From positions 1 to 64,000 of the forward strand of contig JAFGWC010000119.1 in assembly GCA_016937695.1 (NCBI GenBank): DNA of 64,000 nt. The letters run 5' to 3'. Shown one piece after another: positions 31,117-41,206 of the stretch. The notes below the pieces were generated by a model, which had not been told where the DNA came from, ran no database searches, and saw nothing but the letters and a program-made list of their open reading frames with translations. The position numbers and the translations under genes are program-made. How positions within the stretch are numbered: the stretch's first letter is position 1; every line of letters starts with the position of its first letter. This DNA comes from Bacteroidales bacterium. GTDB lineage: Bacteria; Bacteroidota; Bacteroidia; Bacteroidales; NBLH01.

Positions 31117-31743
31117 ATGAAAAATATTTCTTTGTACTTGAATATTGTATTAATTATAGCAGTTACTTTGCTTTATATCGATCGTTTTTCAGGAAAAAGC
31201 GAAAAAGCTGATGAAAATTCAAATGAAATCTCAAACTCCGTTTCAACTGAAATTGTTTATCTAAATATTGATTCATTATTAAACGGTTATGATTATTACA
31301 ATGATCTTAAAACTGAATTAATAAAAGAGCAAAAGAAGTTAGAATCTGATTTAAATTCTAAGTCAAAATCTCTTGAAAGAAAAGCAATGGAATTTCAGCA
31401 AAAGGTTGAAAAGCATTTAGTAACAAACGATCAAGCTCAAGGAATGCAGCAACAATTAATGCAAGAGCAACAAAATTTACTTCGCTTAAAAGAGCAAATG
31501 CAAATGCAACTTATGGAAAAAGAACAAAATATGAATAAAAATATTTATACTACTTTAAATGAATATTTAACAAAATATAATAAAGATTTAAATCATAAAT
31601 TAATATTAAGTAATACTTATGGTGGAAATGTTTTATTAGCTCAAGAAAATTTAAATATCACTGAAAAAATATTAGCCGGTTTAAATCAAGAATATCAAAA
31701 TAAACCTGTTACTGAAGAAAAAACCAATGATGAAAATAAATAA
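31117..31743 (+). CDS. OmpH/Skp-family periplasmic chaperone-like protein
   Basis: N-terminal hydrophobic segment, IVYLNIDSLL and long Gln-rich coiled coil; start moved from 31084 because 31084 overlaps the promoter element. Confidence 0.8.
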   Translation: MKNISLYLNIVLIIAVTLLYIDRFSGKSEKADENSNEISNSVSTEIVYLNIDSLLNGYDYYNDLKTELIKEQKKLESDLNSKSKSLERKAMEFQQKVEKHLVTNDQAQGMQQQLMQEQQNLLRLKEQMQMQLMEKEQNMNKNIYTTLNEYLTKYNKDLNHKLILSNTYGGNVLLAQENLNITEKILAGLNQEYQNKPVTEEKTNDENK

Positions 31744-31876
31744 ATAAATAAATATTTTTCATTTATTTTTATAAAGGTATAGGATAAATTAATCTTATAC
31801 CTTTTTTCATTTTATAGCTTAATACTTGTTTTATTCCACAAAGTATTGTTAATAAATAAATTACAACTATTGACTT

Positions 31877-33139
31877 ATGAAAATATTTGAAGATTATAAA
31901 TCGAAATATATAAAAACAAATAATTTTATACATCAAAAACCGAAATTAGATACGAATAATATAATTGTAATTCCGGCATATAACGAACCAAATATTATTA
32001 ATGCACTAAATTCAATAAAAGAATGTACACTTCCCGAAAAAAGTACTGAAGTAATTATAATTATCAATTCATCGATAAATTCACCTCAATATGTGATTGA
32101 ACAGAATAAAAAAACAGAAACTGAGATTAATAATTGGTCAAAAATAAACAATAATGAAAAAATAGTTTATCATCCAATTCTATTAGAGAAAATTCCATCA
32201 AAAACGGCAGGCGTAGGATATGCAAGAAAAGTCGGAATGGATGAAGCTATAAACAGATTTATTTTAATAAAAAACACTTTTGGATTTATTACAAATCTTG
32301 ATGCTGACTCATTAGTAAAAAAAAATTATTTAGTTGAATTAGAAAATCTATTTTTAACAAAACCGAAAACAAAAGCATGTTCTATTTATTTTGAACATCC
32401 AATAAAAGGAGTCGAATTTCCGGAAGTAATTTACAAGAAAATAATAGAATATGAACTTTACCTTAGATATTATTCACTGTCTTTAAAATATACTGGTTTC
32501 CCAAATTATTATCACACAGTGGGTTCAAGTTTTGCAGTTAAAGCTGAAACTTATTGCAAACAAGGCGGAATGAATACAAAACAAGCCGGCGAAGACTTTT
32601 ATTTTTTACAAAAACTTATGCCTTTAGGCAGATATGAATATTTAAAATCAACAACTGTTTATCCGTCGCCTCGTTCTTCAGACAGAGTAATTTTTGGAAC
32701 AGGTGCTTATATTAAATCATCAATAGAAAATCCTAAAACTAATTTTTTCACTTATAATTTTAATGCTTTTAAAACTTTAAAAAACTTTTTCTCGCAAATA
32801 GATAAATTTTATAAACTTGATGCTTTTAATTACGAATTATTTAATCTCCATGAATCGATAAATAAATATTTAAAAGAAAATGAATTTGAAAAAGCTTTAA
32901 AAGAAATAAACTCAAACACATCAAATTTACAAACTTTTAGAAAAAGATTTTTTAGATGGTTTGACGCTTTAAAAATATTAAAATACCTGAATTATAGTCA
33001 TAATATTTTTTTTGAAAAACAACAATTAATCGAAGTTTTAAATGATTATTTAACATCTTCTAAAATAAAAAATATTAATATTTCAGATAATAAAAGTCTA
33101 CTCATATACATTAGAAATTTAGAAAAAAGATTGACCTGA
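31877..33139 (+). CDS. Family 2-like glycosyltransferase
   Basis: IIVIPAYNEPN and ITNLDADSLV (DxD) motifs. Confidence 0.8.
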   Translation: MKIFEDYKSKYIKTNNFIHQKPKLDTNNIIVIPAYNEPNIINALNSIKECTLPEKSTEVIIIINSSINSPQYVIEQNKKTETEINNWSKINNNEKIVYHPILLEKIPSKTAGVGYARKVGMDEAINRFILIKNTFGFITNLDADSLVKKNYLVELENLFLTKPKTKACSIYFEHPIKGVEFPEVIYKKIIEYELYLRYYSLSLKYTGFPNYYHTVGSSFAVKAETYCKQGGMNTKQAGEDFYFLQKLMPLGRYEYLKSTTVYPSPRSSDRVIFGTGAYIKSSIENPKTNFFTYNFNAFKTLKNFFSQIDKFYKLDAFNYELFNLHESINKYLKENEFEKALKEINSNTSNLQTFRKRFFRWFDALKILKYLNYSHNIFFEKQQLIEVLNDYLTSSKIKNINISDNKSLLIYIRNLEKRLT

Positions 33140-33159
33140 AAAATGATAAAGCTTGAACA

Positions 33160-33196
33160 TGTACGTTTTCGTACACATTTTTCCATTTTCGTACAC
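33160..33196. promoter_or_regulatory. Palindromic activator-type site TGTACGTTTTCGTACA plus a second half-site 20 bp downstream
   Basis: TGTACG-TTTT-CGTACA at 33160-33175 and TTTTCGTACAC at 33186-33196. Confidence 0.55.
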
Positions 33197-33259
33197 TAAT
33201 TTAAAAGCACAAAGTCAATAACGTCAGTATTGTTCTAATTATCAACACTTTAATTTTTA

Positions 33260-33274
33260 TGGTATCTAAATTGT
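33260..33274 (+). promoter_or_regulatory. Candidate sigma-54-like -24/-12 promoter
   Basis: TGG-TATCTAAATT-GT: GG and G separated by 10 nt; about 50 bp upstream of the ATG at 33325. Confidence 0.4.
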
Positions 33275-33324
33275 TTAGTATAAATTCTTAAATAAATTAT
33301 TATTAACAACCAAAATAAAACACA

Positions 33325-34086
33325 ATGAAAAAAACAATTTTAATTTTAGTTACAGTAATTTTTTCAACATTAGGTTTAAAAGCGCAAGACATGACGATTG
33401 ATCAAGTTTTAGAAACTTATTTCGAAACTTTAGGTCAAGAAAAATTAAGTGCAGTTACTTCAATTACAATGACAGGAAAACAAATGGCTCAAGGAATGGA
33501 GTTTCCTTTTAAAGTTACTATAAAAAGACCAAACAAGCTTAGATTAGAAGCAACAGTTCAAGGAAACACAATGGTACAAGCATTTGATGGCGAAAAAGGA
33601 TGGATGATTGCACCATGGCTTGGAACTTCTGATCCTCAAGATGTTGGCGAAGACCAAATAAAAGGTTTCAAAGAACAAGCTGATATCGATGGTAAACTTT
33701 TTAACTGGAAAGAAAAAGGATATACAGTTGAATTAATTGGCAAAGAAGATATGGAAGGAACCGAAGTTTATAAAATTAAATTAACCGAAAAGCCAGAAAA
33801 AGAAGGCGAAGCAGGCGATGTTACTTTTTATTTTGTTGATGCTGAAAATTTTGTTGTTTTAAAAACTACAGCAAAAAGAATTTTGAGAGGAACTGAAGTT
33901 TCATCAGACAGCTATTCAAGTAATTACAAAGAAGTTGAAGGAATTATTTTTCCTTTTTCAATCGAAACAAAAATGGATGGAAATTCGGTTTCTCAAATTG
34001 TTATAGAAGAAGTTAAATTTAATGAAGATATTGACGATACAATTTTTAGCAGGCCTGAAAAAAATGATGAAAGTAAATCAGAATAA
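33325..34086 (+). CDS. Outer-membrane lipoprotein-sorting (LolA/LolB-like fold) protein
   Basis: Signal peptide; ITMTGKQMAQGMEFPFKVTIKRPNKLRLEATVQG...AFDGEKGWMI pattern. Confidence 0.75.
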   Translation: MKKTILILVTVIFSTLGLKAQDMTIDQVLETYFETLGQEKLSAVTSITMTGKQMAQGMEFPFKVTIKRPNKLRLEATVQGNTMVQAFDGEKGWMIAPWLGTSDPQDVGEDQIKGFKEQADIDGKLFNWKEKGYTVELIGKEDMEGTEVYKIKLTEKPEKEGEAGDVTFYFVDAENFVVLKTTAKRILRGTEVSSDSYSSNYKEVEGIIFPFSIETKMDGNSVSQIVIEEVKFNEDIDDTIFSRPEKNDESKSE

Positions 34087-34094
34087 TTAAAATT

Positions 34095-37000
34095 ATGAAA
34101 AGTAAAAATTTAAAATTTTGGATTTTAATTTTAGGGCTTCATCTAATTTTTATTAATCAAATATTATCTCAAAATAAAGTAAAAATTGATTACAATACAT
34201 TTGGAGCACTAAATGCAAGGCATATTGGTCCTGCAGGAATGAGCGGAAGAGTATCTGCACTTGATGCAGTAGATACTGATCCAAGGATTATATATATAGG
34301 CTCGGCAAGTGGCGGACTATGGAAAACAAAAAACGGCGGAACTACTTTTAAGCCAATTTTTGATGAATATACTCAATCGATTGGTGCTGTTAAAATAGAC
34401 CAAAAAAATCCGGATACAGTTTGGGTTGGAACCGGCGAAACTTGGGTAAGAAACAGTGTATCAATAGGAAACGGCATTTACAAAACAACAGATGGTGGCG
34501 AAAACTGGAAATTTCTCGGATTAAAAGAAACAGAAAGAATTGCCAGAATTGCTATTGATAAAAATAATTCTGATGTAGTTTATGTAGCTGCACTTGGTCA
34601 TTTATGGGGACCAAATAAAGAAAGAGGTCTTTACAAAACATCTGATGGTGGAAAAACTTGGGAAAATATTTTATATGTAGATGAAAATACTGGTTGTACT
34701 GATATTGCAATAGATACTGAAAATCCAAATATTTTATATGCCGCAATGTGGGAATTTCAGCGAAAAGCATATACTTTTAATTCAGGCGGAAAAGGAAGCG
34801 CACTTTACAAATCAATTGATGCCGGAAAAACATGGGAAAAATTAACAAAAGACCTTCCAACTGGCATTCTTGGCAGAATTGCAATTAGTGTTTCCTCAGT
34901 TAATCCAAATATTGTTTATGCATTAATTGAATCAGAAAAAACAGCACTTTATCGCTCAAAAGATAAAGGTATAAGTTGGGAAGAAATGAACAAAACAAGA
35001 GCTGTTTCTGAACGTCCATTCTATTTTTCAAATATTTTTGCCGATCCAATTGATACAAACAGAGTTTATAAACCCGGTTTTGGAATAACAGTTAGCGATA
35101 ATGGCGGTAAAAACTTTAGCGGAACATCAATTGAAGGCGGAAACTTCCACAGCGATTTGCATGCAATGTATATTGGCAAAAAAGATAATAATCTGATTTA
35201 CATTGGCACAGATGGCGGTTTATATATTTCTGCAGATAAAGGAAATACATGGCGAATTGCTAGAAACCTTCCATTATCTCAATTTTATCATGTAAGCGCT
35301 GATATGCAATCTCCTTACAATGTTTATGGCGGTTTACAAGACAATGGTTCGTGGTATGGCCCTTCAAAAAGCCCTGGAGGAATTACAAATTATGATTGGA
35401 AAAGCATTGGTTTTGGCGATGGTTTTTGTGTTTATTCTGATCCAAAAGATAATAATATAATTTTTTGGCAATATCAAGGAGGCGAAATTGCCAGAGCTTA
35501 CGCTAAAACAAACGAATTTAAATCTATAAAACCATACAAAACAGCAGAAATCGAAGATTTAAGATTTAACTGGAATACTCCGGTTATTTTTAGCCGAGAT
35601 GGAGAAAGAATGTATGTTGGCTCACAATATCTTTATGTAACTGAGAATAAAGGAGATAGCTGGAAAAGAATATCACCTGATTTAACAACAGATAATCCGC
35701 AAAAGCAAATGCAAGAAAAATCCGGCGGTTTAACAATTGATAATTCAACAGCAGAAAATCATTGTACAATTATTACTATAAACGAATCGCCTTTAGATAA
35801 AAATATTATTTGGGTTGGCACCGATGATGGCAATATTCAAGTTACTAAAGATGGTGGAAAAACTTGGGCAAATGTTATTCAAAATATTAGTGAACTGCCT
35901 GTAAATACATGGTGTTCATATATTGAACCTAGTAATTTCGATAAATCTACTGCATACGCCACTTTTGACGGTCATTATAATAACGACATGAATCCATATA
36001 TTTATAAAACAACAGATTTTGGTAAAACATGGATTTCATTATCAGACAATAACTTAAACACAAATAATCATATTATTAAACAAGACTTTATAAATAAAAA
36101 CTTATTGTTTTTAGGTACTGAATTTGGATTATATGTTTCTATAAACGACGGTAAATTATGGTCGAAATTTAAAGGTAATGTTCCAAATGTATCAATAAGA
36201 GACATGGTTATTCATCCTCGCGAAAATGATTTAATTTTAGCAACTCATGGTCGCGGCATATTAATTATTGATGATATAAGCCCGTTAAGAAACTTAAAAG
36301 AAGAAACCTTAAATTCAGATTTAACGTTCTTAAAATCAAACGATTATATTATAAATGATTTAGGAATGACCCAAAATTTTGAAGGCGATGATGAGTTTAG
36401 AGGTCAAAATCCACCTGAAGCAGCTACAATTACATATTACATGAAAAAACGCCATATTTTTGGTGAAATGTATATTGAAATTTTTGATAAAGATGGAAAT
36501 AATATAAAAAAATTACCTGCAGGAAACAGAAAAGGAATAAATAAAGTTGTTTGGCGATTAAGGAAAAAACCGCCAAAAGTTCCTGCATCGCCTCAATTAG
36601 CTGGCTTTGCAATGCAAGGTCCACTTTATCCGGCAGGCGAATATACTGTAAAACTTACAAAAGGTGAAGATGTTTATGAATCAAAAATAAATATAAAACT
36701 TAATCCAAATTCGCCACATTCAGAATCAGATCGAATATTTAGGGCAAAAGTTGTAAATCAGGCCTACGATTTATTAGAAAAATTAGCTTTTATAGATGCT
36801 CAAATAACTGATATTAGAGATAAATCTAAAACTGAAGCAAAAACAGCTTCAAAAAGCTTAAGTAAAAAGCTAAATACTCTTTACGATAAAATGGAAACAC
36901 TTCATAAAGAGTTAGTTGCAACCAAAGAAGGAGATATTACAGGCGAAGAAAAGTTAAGAGAAAAAATATCTCAACTTTACGGTTACATAATGTTTTACAA

Positions 37001-37184
37001 AGGCAAACCAACTGATTCTCAGGTTCAAAGACTTAAAGATTTAGAGAAAATCATTGAACAAAAAAATAATTATTTGAATGATTTGATTAATAATGATTTA
37101 GCCAAAATTAACAAGTCATTATTAAACGAAAAAAAATCAGAAATAAAAATTATTTCTAAAGAAGATTACTTTAAAGAAGATTAA
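34095..37184 (+). CDS. Secreted BNR/VPS10 (sortilin)-like beta-propeller protein
   Basis: Signal peptide; repeated YKTTDGGENW / YKTSDGGKTW / VTKDGGKTW Asp-box motifs. Confidence 0.88.
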   Translation: MKSKNLKFWILILGLHLIFINQILSQNKVKIDYNTFGALNARHIGPAGMSGRVSALDAVDTDPRIIYIGSASGGLWKTKNGGTTFKPIFDEYTQSIGAVKIDQKNPDTVWVGTGETWVRNSVSIGNGIYKTTDGGENWKFLGLKETERIARIAIDKNNSDVVYVAALGHLWGPNKERGLYKTSDGGKTWENILYVDENTGCTDIAIDTENPNILYAAMWEFQRKAYTFNSGGKGSALYKSIDAGKTWEKLTKDLPTGILGRIAISVSSVNPNIVYALIESEKTALYRSKDKGISWEEMNKTRAVSERPFYFSNIFADPIDTNRVYKPGFGITVSDNGGKNFSGTSIEGGNFHSDLHAMYIGKKDNNLIYIGTDGGLYISADKGNTWRIARNLPLSQFYHVSADMQSPYNVYGGLQDNGSWYGPSKSPGGITNYDWKSIGFGDGFCVYSDPKDNNIIFWQYQGGEIARAYAKTNEFKSIKPYKTAEIEDLRFNWNTPVIFSRDGERMYVGSQYLYVTENKGDSWKRISPDLTTDNPQKQMQEKSGGLTIDNSTAENHCTIITINESPLDKNIIWVGTDDGNIQVTKDGGKTWANVIQNISELPVNTWCSYIEPSNFDKSTAYATFDGHYNNDMNPYIYKTTDFGKTWISLSDNNLNTNNHIIKQDFINKNLLFLGTEFGLYVSINDGKLWSKFKGNVPNVSIRDMVIHPRENDLILATHGRGILIIDDISPLRNLKEETLNSDLTFLKSNDYIINDLGMTQNFEGDDEFRGQNPPEAATITYYMKKRHIFGEMYIEIFDKDGNNIKKLPAGNRKGINKVVWRLRKKPPKVPASPQLAGFAMQGPLYPAGEYTVKLTKGEDVYESKINIKLNPNSPHSESDRIFRAKVVNQAYDLLEKLAFIDAQITDIRDKSKTEAKTASKSLSKKLNTLYDKMETLHKELVATKEGDITGEEKLREKISQLYGYIMFYKGKPTDSQVQRLKDLEKIIEQKNNYLNDLINNDLAKINKSLLNEKKSEIKIISKEDYFKED

Positions 37185-37185
37185 T

Positions 37186-37221
37186 AAAAAGAGGCTGCCT
37201 TATTTTGGCAGCCTCTTTTTT
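37186..37221. terminator. Strong bidirectional terminator
   Basis: AAAAAGAGGCTGCC / GGCAGCCTCTTTTT perfect inverted repeat, 7-nt loop. Confidence 0.92.
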
Positions 37222-37225
37222 AAAT

Positions 37226-37660
37226 TTACATAATCTCAATTTTTCTTTGAGCTTTTATTTTTGCCTCTTCTTTTTTAGGAATTTCAATTTGCAAAATTCC
37301 ATTTATATATTCTGCTTTTATTTCTTCGCTATTAGCAGAATCGGGCAAAGTGAAAGAACGTTGAAACGAAGTGTAATTAAACTCTCTTCGAGTAAAATTT
37401 TTGTTTTTTTCTTCATTTTTTTGTTCTTTTTCCGATTTTACTGTTAAAACATTATTGTCCAAATTAATATTAAATTCATTTTTTTCCATTCCCGGAACTG
37501 CAAATTCAATTTTAAATAAATTTTCTTCTTCAGCAATATTTACCGATGGCAATGTTGAATTTCTATTAATATTTATTCCTGCTTCAACATTACCGAAAAT
37601 GTCTTCCAATAAATTTGTAAAATTTGGATAATTGTGATTTACTCTTCTAATTAATGTCAT
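37226..37660 (-). CDS. Hsp20/alpha-crystallin small heat-shock protein
   Basis: EFAVPGMEKNEFNINLDNNVLTVKSEKE...YINGILQIEIPKKEE. Confidence 0.94.
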   Translation of the reverse strand: MTLIRRVNHNYPNFTNLLEDIFGNVEAGININRNSTLPSVNIAEEENLFKIEFAVPGMEKNEFNINLDNNVLTVKSEKEQKNEEKNKNFTRREFNYTSFQRSFTLPDSANSEEIKAEYINGILQIEIPKKEEAKIKAQRKIEIM

Positions 37661-37807
37661 TTTATTTTCCTCCTATTTTAGTTAAAAAATTAATTCGTTT
37701 TGAACTGATATTTTCAACTTTTATACCATCAATAAAATTAAGATAAAATGACTTGAAATATAAAAAATAACCGACTTTTTGTCATCATAAACAACAATTA
37801 AATGTCA

Positions 37808-39025
37808 TTATGTCTTCTTAATATTTTTTTCGTTTAATTTATAATAATAAAAGTAATAAAACGCCCTGATTGTAATTGTTAAAATTATAGGAATAAAAAC
37901 TACACTGAAAGATTGTGGTATAATAAACCAAAAAGGTAAAATCAAAAAAGCAATTAATCCGCTTGTTAAGAAATAATAATTTAAAAACACTAATTGCCTT
38001 TTAATCAGCAACATAAAAGAAATAAAAAAGTGAGTTGGGAAAGCCCAAAGTAAATTCCAATTATTTACAACTGCTGTATGATCGGTTGCAAACCAAACTA
38101 AAAATAAAATAAGACCAATAATTCCTATAAATAAAAAGAAAATAAAATCAAATATTTTAAAAATTGTATTTCTTTTTATTTCAATCATTAATAAAATTAT
38201 TGAAAATACTAAAACATATAAAAATATTGCCATCGGACTTATTAATAAACAATTTTCTGTATCAGTTTCAACTTGCTTAAATAAAATTGCATTGTGTTTT
38301 ATAAAATTTTCATCGCTCCCATTTATAGTAATTTTAGCTTTTGAAAATGCATTTCTAACATAATCCGGAATAAACATTGTTTCCGATAAATTTACATTTC
38401 TATCAGTAATATCGCCAAGAATTAATCTAATTCCAAATCTCGACCATGGATGTTCTTGTAAATAAGGCTTTAGCATATCTCTAAAAGTAAGAGTATCTTT
38501 ATAATCCGAATCAAATTTTAAATCTTCAGCAAGATTAATTTCCATAACATCTCTAATACGTGTTGCACAATTATCAAAAAAGAAATCGTATAAATAATAT
38601 TTATTTTCGGGTTTTCTGTTGTTTTCTAAATATTCAAAAATCTTCTGTTTTTGTTCTTGATTTAAATTTAAAACCTGTTCGTAAACCGATCTATTTTCTA
38701 ATATGTACGAATAAAGAAAATTTCGCATGTGGTTGACACTCAATTGATAATTAAGCTTTCCCCGAACAAATTTCACATAAAAATTTGGTTCATCGAAACT
38801 AAATGTTCCATAATTATAAACCCAATCTATTCCTTTATTAAAATCTTTTACTCTTATTGCATTATGTCCGAAAACAGAATAAAGTTCTTCGCCTGGATTA
38901 CAAGTTATAAGGCTTATTTCTGCATTTTCAGATAAATTTTGAGCCTGTAGTTTAGAATAATTAAACCCAAATATCAAAAAAATAATAAGTATTGTGAAAA
39001 ATAAATTCTGTTTCATTTTTACCAT
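37808..39025 (-). CDS. DUF4105-family membrane protein
   Basis: LITCNPGEELYSVFGHNAIRV...WVYNYGTF and YDFFFDNCATRIRD; C-terminal TM helices. Confidence 0.85.
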   Translation of the reverse strand: MVKMKQNLFFTILIIFLIFGFNYSKLQAQNLSENAEISLITCNPGEELYSVFGHNAIRVKDFNKGIDWVYNYGTFSFDEPNFYVKFVRGKLNYQLSVNHMRNFLYSYILENRSVYEQVLNLNQEQKQKIFEYLENNRKPENKYYLYDFFFDNCATRIRDVMEINLAEDLKFDSDYKDTLTFRDMLKPYLQEHPWSRFGIRLILGDITDRNVNLSETMFIPDYVRNAFSKAKITINGSDENFIKHNAILFKQVETDTENCLLISPMAIFLYVLVFSIILLMIEIKRNTIFKIFDFIFFLFIGIIGLILFLVWFATDHTAVVNNWNLLWAFPTHFFISFMLLIKRQLVFLNYYFLTSGLIAFLILPFWFIIPQSFSVVFIPIILTITIRAFYYFYYYKLNEKNIKKT

Positions 39026-39105
39026 TTTATAATTAAATTAACTCTGCAATATAATTTTTTTTATTTAAAAAAGTTATAATTATATGTAACTAAAATATTA
39101 ATTTT

Positions 39106-39640
39106 ATGAAAAGCAAAATTACATTATTATCAACCTTAATTGTTTTTTCGATATTTAATTTATCAAACAGCTATTTAGCTCAATCTCAAGGATTTACAAA
39201 AAATGCAACAATAGAATATAAAGGCGAAAGACGGAAAAAGGGTTAAAGGAAAATTTATAAGTTTTAAAGACACAAACAAAAAAACTCTTATTAGCAGTTT
39301 TACAGCATTTACAGTTCAATCAAAAGATGGAGATTATATTAAAAATATTGATGTTTTATTCAAAGATTATATAAGTCTTAGTGGTGGTAAAAATATTGGA
39401 AACAACCAATGTGAATATACATTTACTCGTAATGATAACAAATCCTTTAACGGAAGATTAATCTGTTTTTTTTTCGGCGTTGTAATTGAGGATATGGATG
39501 GATTTGGTCAAAACACTTATAATTTAAAAGATATAATTCCTTTAAGCGTTGTTTCAAAAGGAAATAATCAGAATACATCAAATGCATTTATTATTTGTCC
39601 ACATTGCGGCGAAAAAATTTATATTGATGCTCATAAATAA
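39106..39640 (+). pseudogene. Frameshifted secreted protein gene with C-terminal zinc-ribbon-like CPHCGEK
   Basis: Frame 1: MKSKITLLSTLIVFSIFNLSNSYLAQSQGFTKNATIEYKGERRKKG* (39106-39246). +1 frame is open 39215-39640: DGKRVKGKFISFKDTNKKTLISSFTAF...AFIICPHCGEKIYIDAHK*. Confidence 0.75.
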
Positions 39641-39645
39641 AGTAA

Positions 39646-39681
39646 AAAAAGATGGAAGTTAAAAAAACCTTCCATCTTTTT
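39646..39681. terminator. Terminator hairpin
   Basis: AAAAGATGGAAG...CTTCCATCTTTTTTT inverted repeat with T run. Confidence 0.85.
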
Positions 39682-39702
39682 TTAAAAATGCATTTTTTCA
39701 CA

Positions 39703-41043
39703 TTAAGCTAGTCTGTGTTTTATAGAAAAATCAGTTAAAACCATATCTAAATTAGGTTCACCAATTTCTTGTAAATCGTAATAAATACGAGTATTTGGTT
39801 TGTCTATTTTAATAATTCTATTTAAATCTATCGGAGTTCCAATAATTACAGAATCGCAATCAACATTTTTAATAGTTTGTTCCAAATCTTTAAGTTGCTG
39901 TTCGCTATATCCCATTGCAGGCAATAAATTGCCAATATTTGGATAAATTCTGTAAGTTTCGGCTAATTTACCAACAGCATTATTTCTTGGATCAATAATT
40001 TCAGCAGCACCAAATTTTTGAGCAGCAATTGTTCCTGCTCCAAGTTTCATTTCTCCATGAGTTAAAGTTGGTCCGTCTTCAACAACAAGAACTCTTTTAC
40101 CTTTAATAAGTTCAGGATTATCAACTTTAATAGGTGAAGCGCCGTCAACAACAATCGCTTTTGGATTAACCTGAGCAATACTTTCACGTACAATTTGAAT
40201 TCCTTCAGGACTAGCAGAATCCATTTTATTTATAACAATAACATCAGCTAATCTCATATTTACTTCTCCGGGATAATAGCTTAATTCATGTCCCGCACGA
40301 TGAGGATCGGCAACAGTAATAGTTAAATCAGGTTTGTAAAAAGAAAAGTCATTATTACCACCATCCCATAAAATAACATCACATCCATCAGGATCTTTTT
40401 CTGCGTCTCTTAAAATTGCTTCATAATCAACACCTGCATAAATTACATTTCCTCTAACTACATGTGGTTCATATTCTTCCATTTCTTCGATAGTGCATTT
40501 ATGTTTCTTAAGATCAGCAACTTCTGCAAATCTTTGAACTTTTTGAGCAACTAAATCGCCGTAAGGCATTGGATGACGAACAGCAACAACTTTTAAGCCT
40601 TTTGCCATTAGATATTCAATAACTTTTCGTGAGGTTTGACTTTTTCCGCATCCTGTACGAGTAGCAACAACAGCCACAACAGGTTTAGTGCTTTTTATCA
40701 TAGTATCCTTTGGACCTAACAATTCAAAATTAGCTCCGGCAGCATTAACCAAAGCACTCATTCTCATAACTCTCTCATAAGGAACATCGCTGTACGAAAA
40801 AACACAATTATCAACATTGTTTTCTTCTATTAATTTTGTAAGATCTTCTTCAGCATAAATAGGAATTCCTTGAGGATAAAGTTCGCCTGCTAATTCAGCT
40901 GGATATTTTCTGCCATCTATATCAGGAATTTGAGCTGCAGTAAAAGCAACCACATTATACAAATCATTGTTTCTAAAATAGGTATTAAAGTTATGGAAAT
41001 CTCTTCCGGCAGCACCAATAATGATAACATTCTTTTTTGCCAT
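39703..41043 (-). CDS. Cyclic 2,3-diphosphoglycerate synthetase-like predicted GTPase (COG2403 type)
   Basis: VVAVVATRTGCGKSQTSRKV P-loop, ILWDGGNNDFSFY, VINKMDSA. Confidence 0.8.
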   Translation of the reverse strand: MAKKNVIIIGAAGRDFHNFNTYFRNNDLYNVVAFTAAQIPDIDGRKYPAELAGELYPQGIPIYAEEDLTKLIEENNVDNCVFSYSDVPYERVMRMSALVNAAGANFELLGPKDTMIKSTKPVVAVVATRTGCGKSQTSRKVIEYLMAKGLKVVAVRHPMPYGDLVAQKVQRFAEVADLKKHKCTIEEMEEYEPHVVRGNVIYAGVDYEAILRDAEKDPDGCDVILWDGGNNDFSFYKPDLTITVADPHRAGHELSYYPGEVNMRLADVIVINKMDSASPEGIQIVRESIAQVNPKAIVVDGASPIKVDNPELIKGKRVLVVEDGPTLTHGEMKLGAGTIAAQKFGAAEIIDPRNNAVGKLAETYRIYPNIGNLLPAMGYSEQQLKDLEQTIKNVDCDSVIIGTPIDLNRIIKIDKPNTRIYYDLQEIGEPNLDMVLTDFSIKHRLA

Positions 41044-41088
41044 AATTGTTTAAGTTTTAAGTGTTAATTAATTTTTATTGATCATTGA

Positions 41089-41096
41089 CAAATATA
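41089..41096 (-). promoter_or_regulatory. Bacteroidota-type -7 element TATATTTG
   Basis: CAAATATA on the + strand upstream of the 41043 start. Confidence 0.5.
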
Positions 41097-41170
41097 CATT
41101 TTTAAATTCTAATAAATAATGAGTTTTATCTATGTTTAGAAAAATATTTTTTTTATAAGTTTTGGTATGA

Positions 41171-41178
41171 TAAATTTG
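41171..41178 (+). promoter_or_regulatory. Bacteroidota-type -7 element TAAATTTG
   Basis: TAAATTTG upstream of the ATG at 41207. Confidence 0.5.
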
Positions 41179-41206
41179 CATAATACTCAATTATTGATTT
41201 TTTTTA

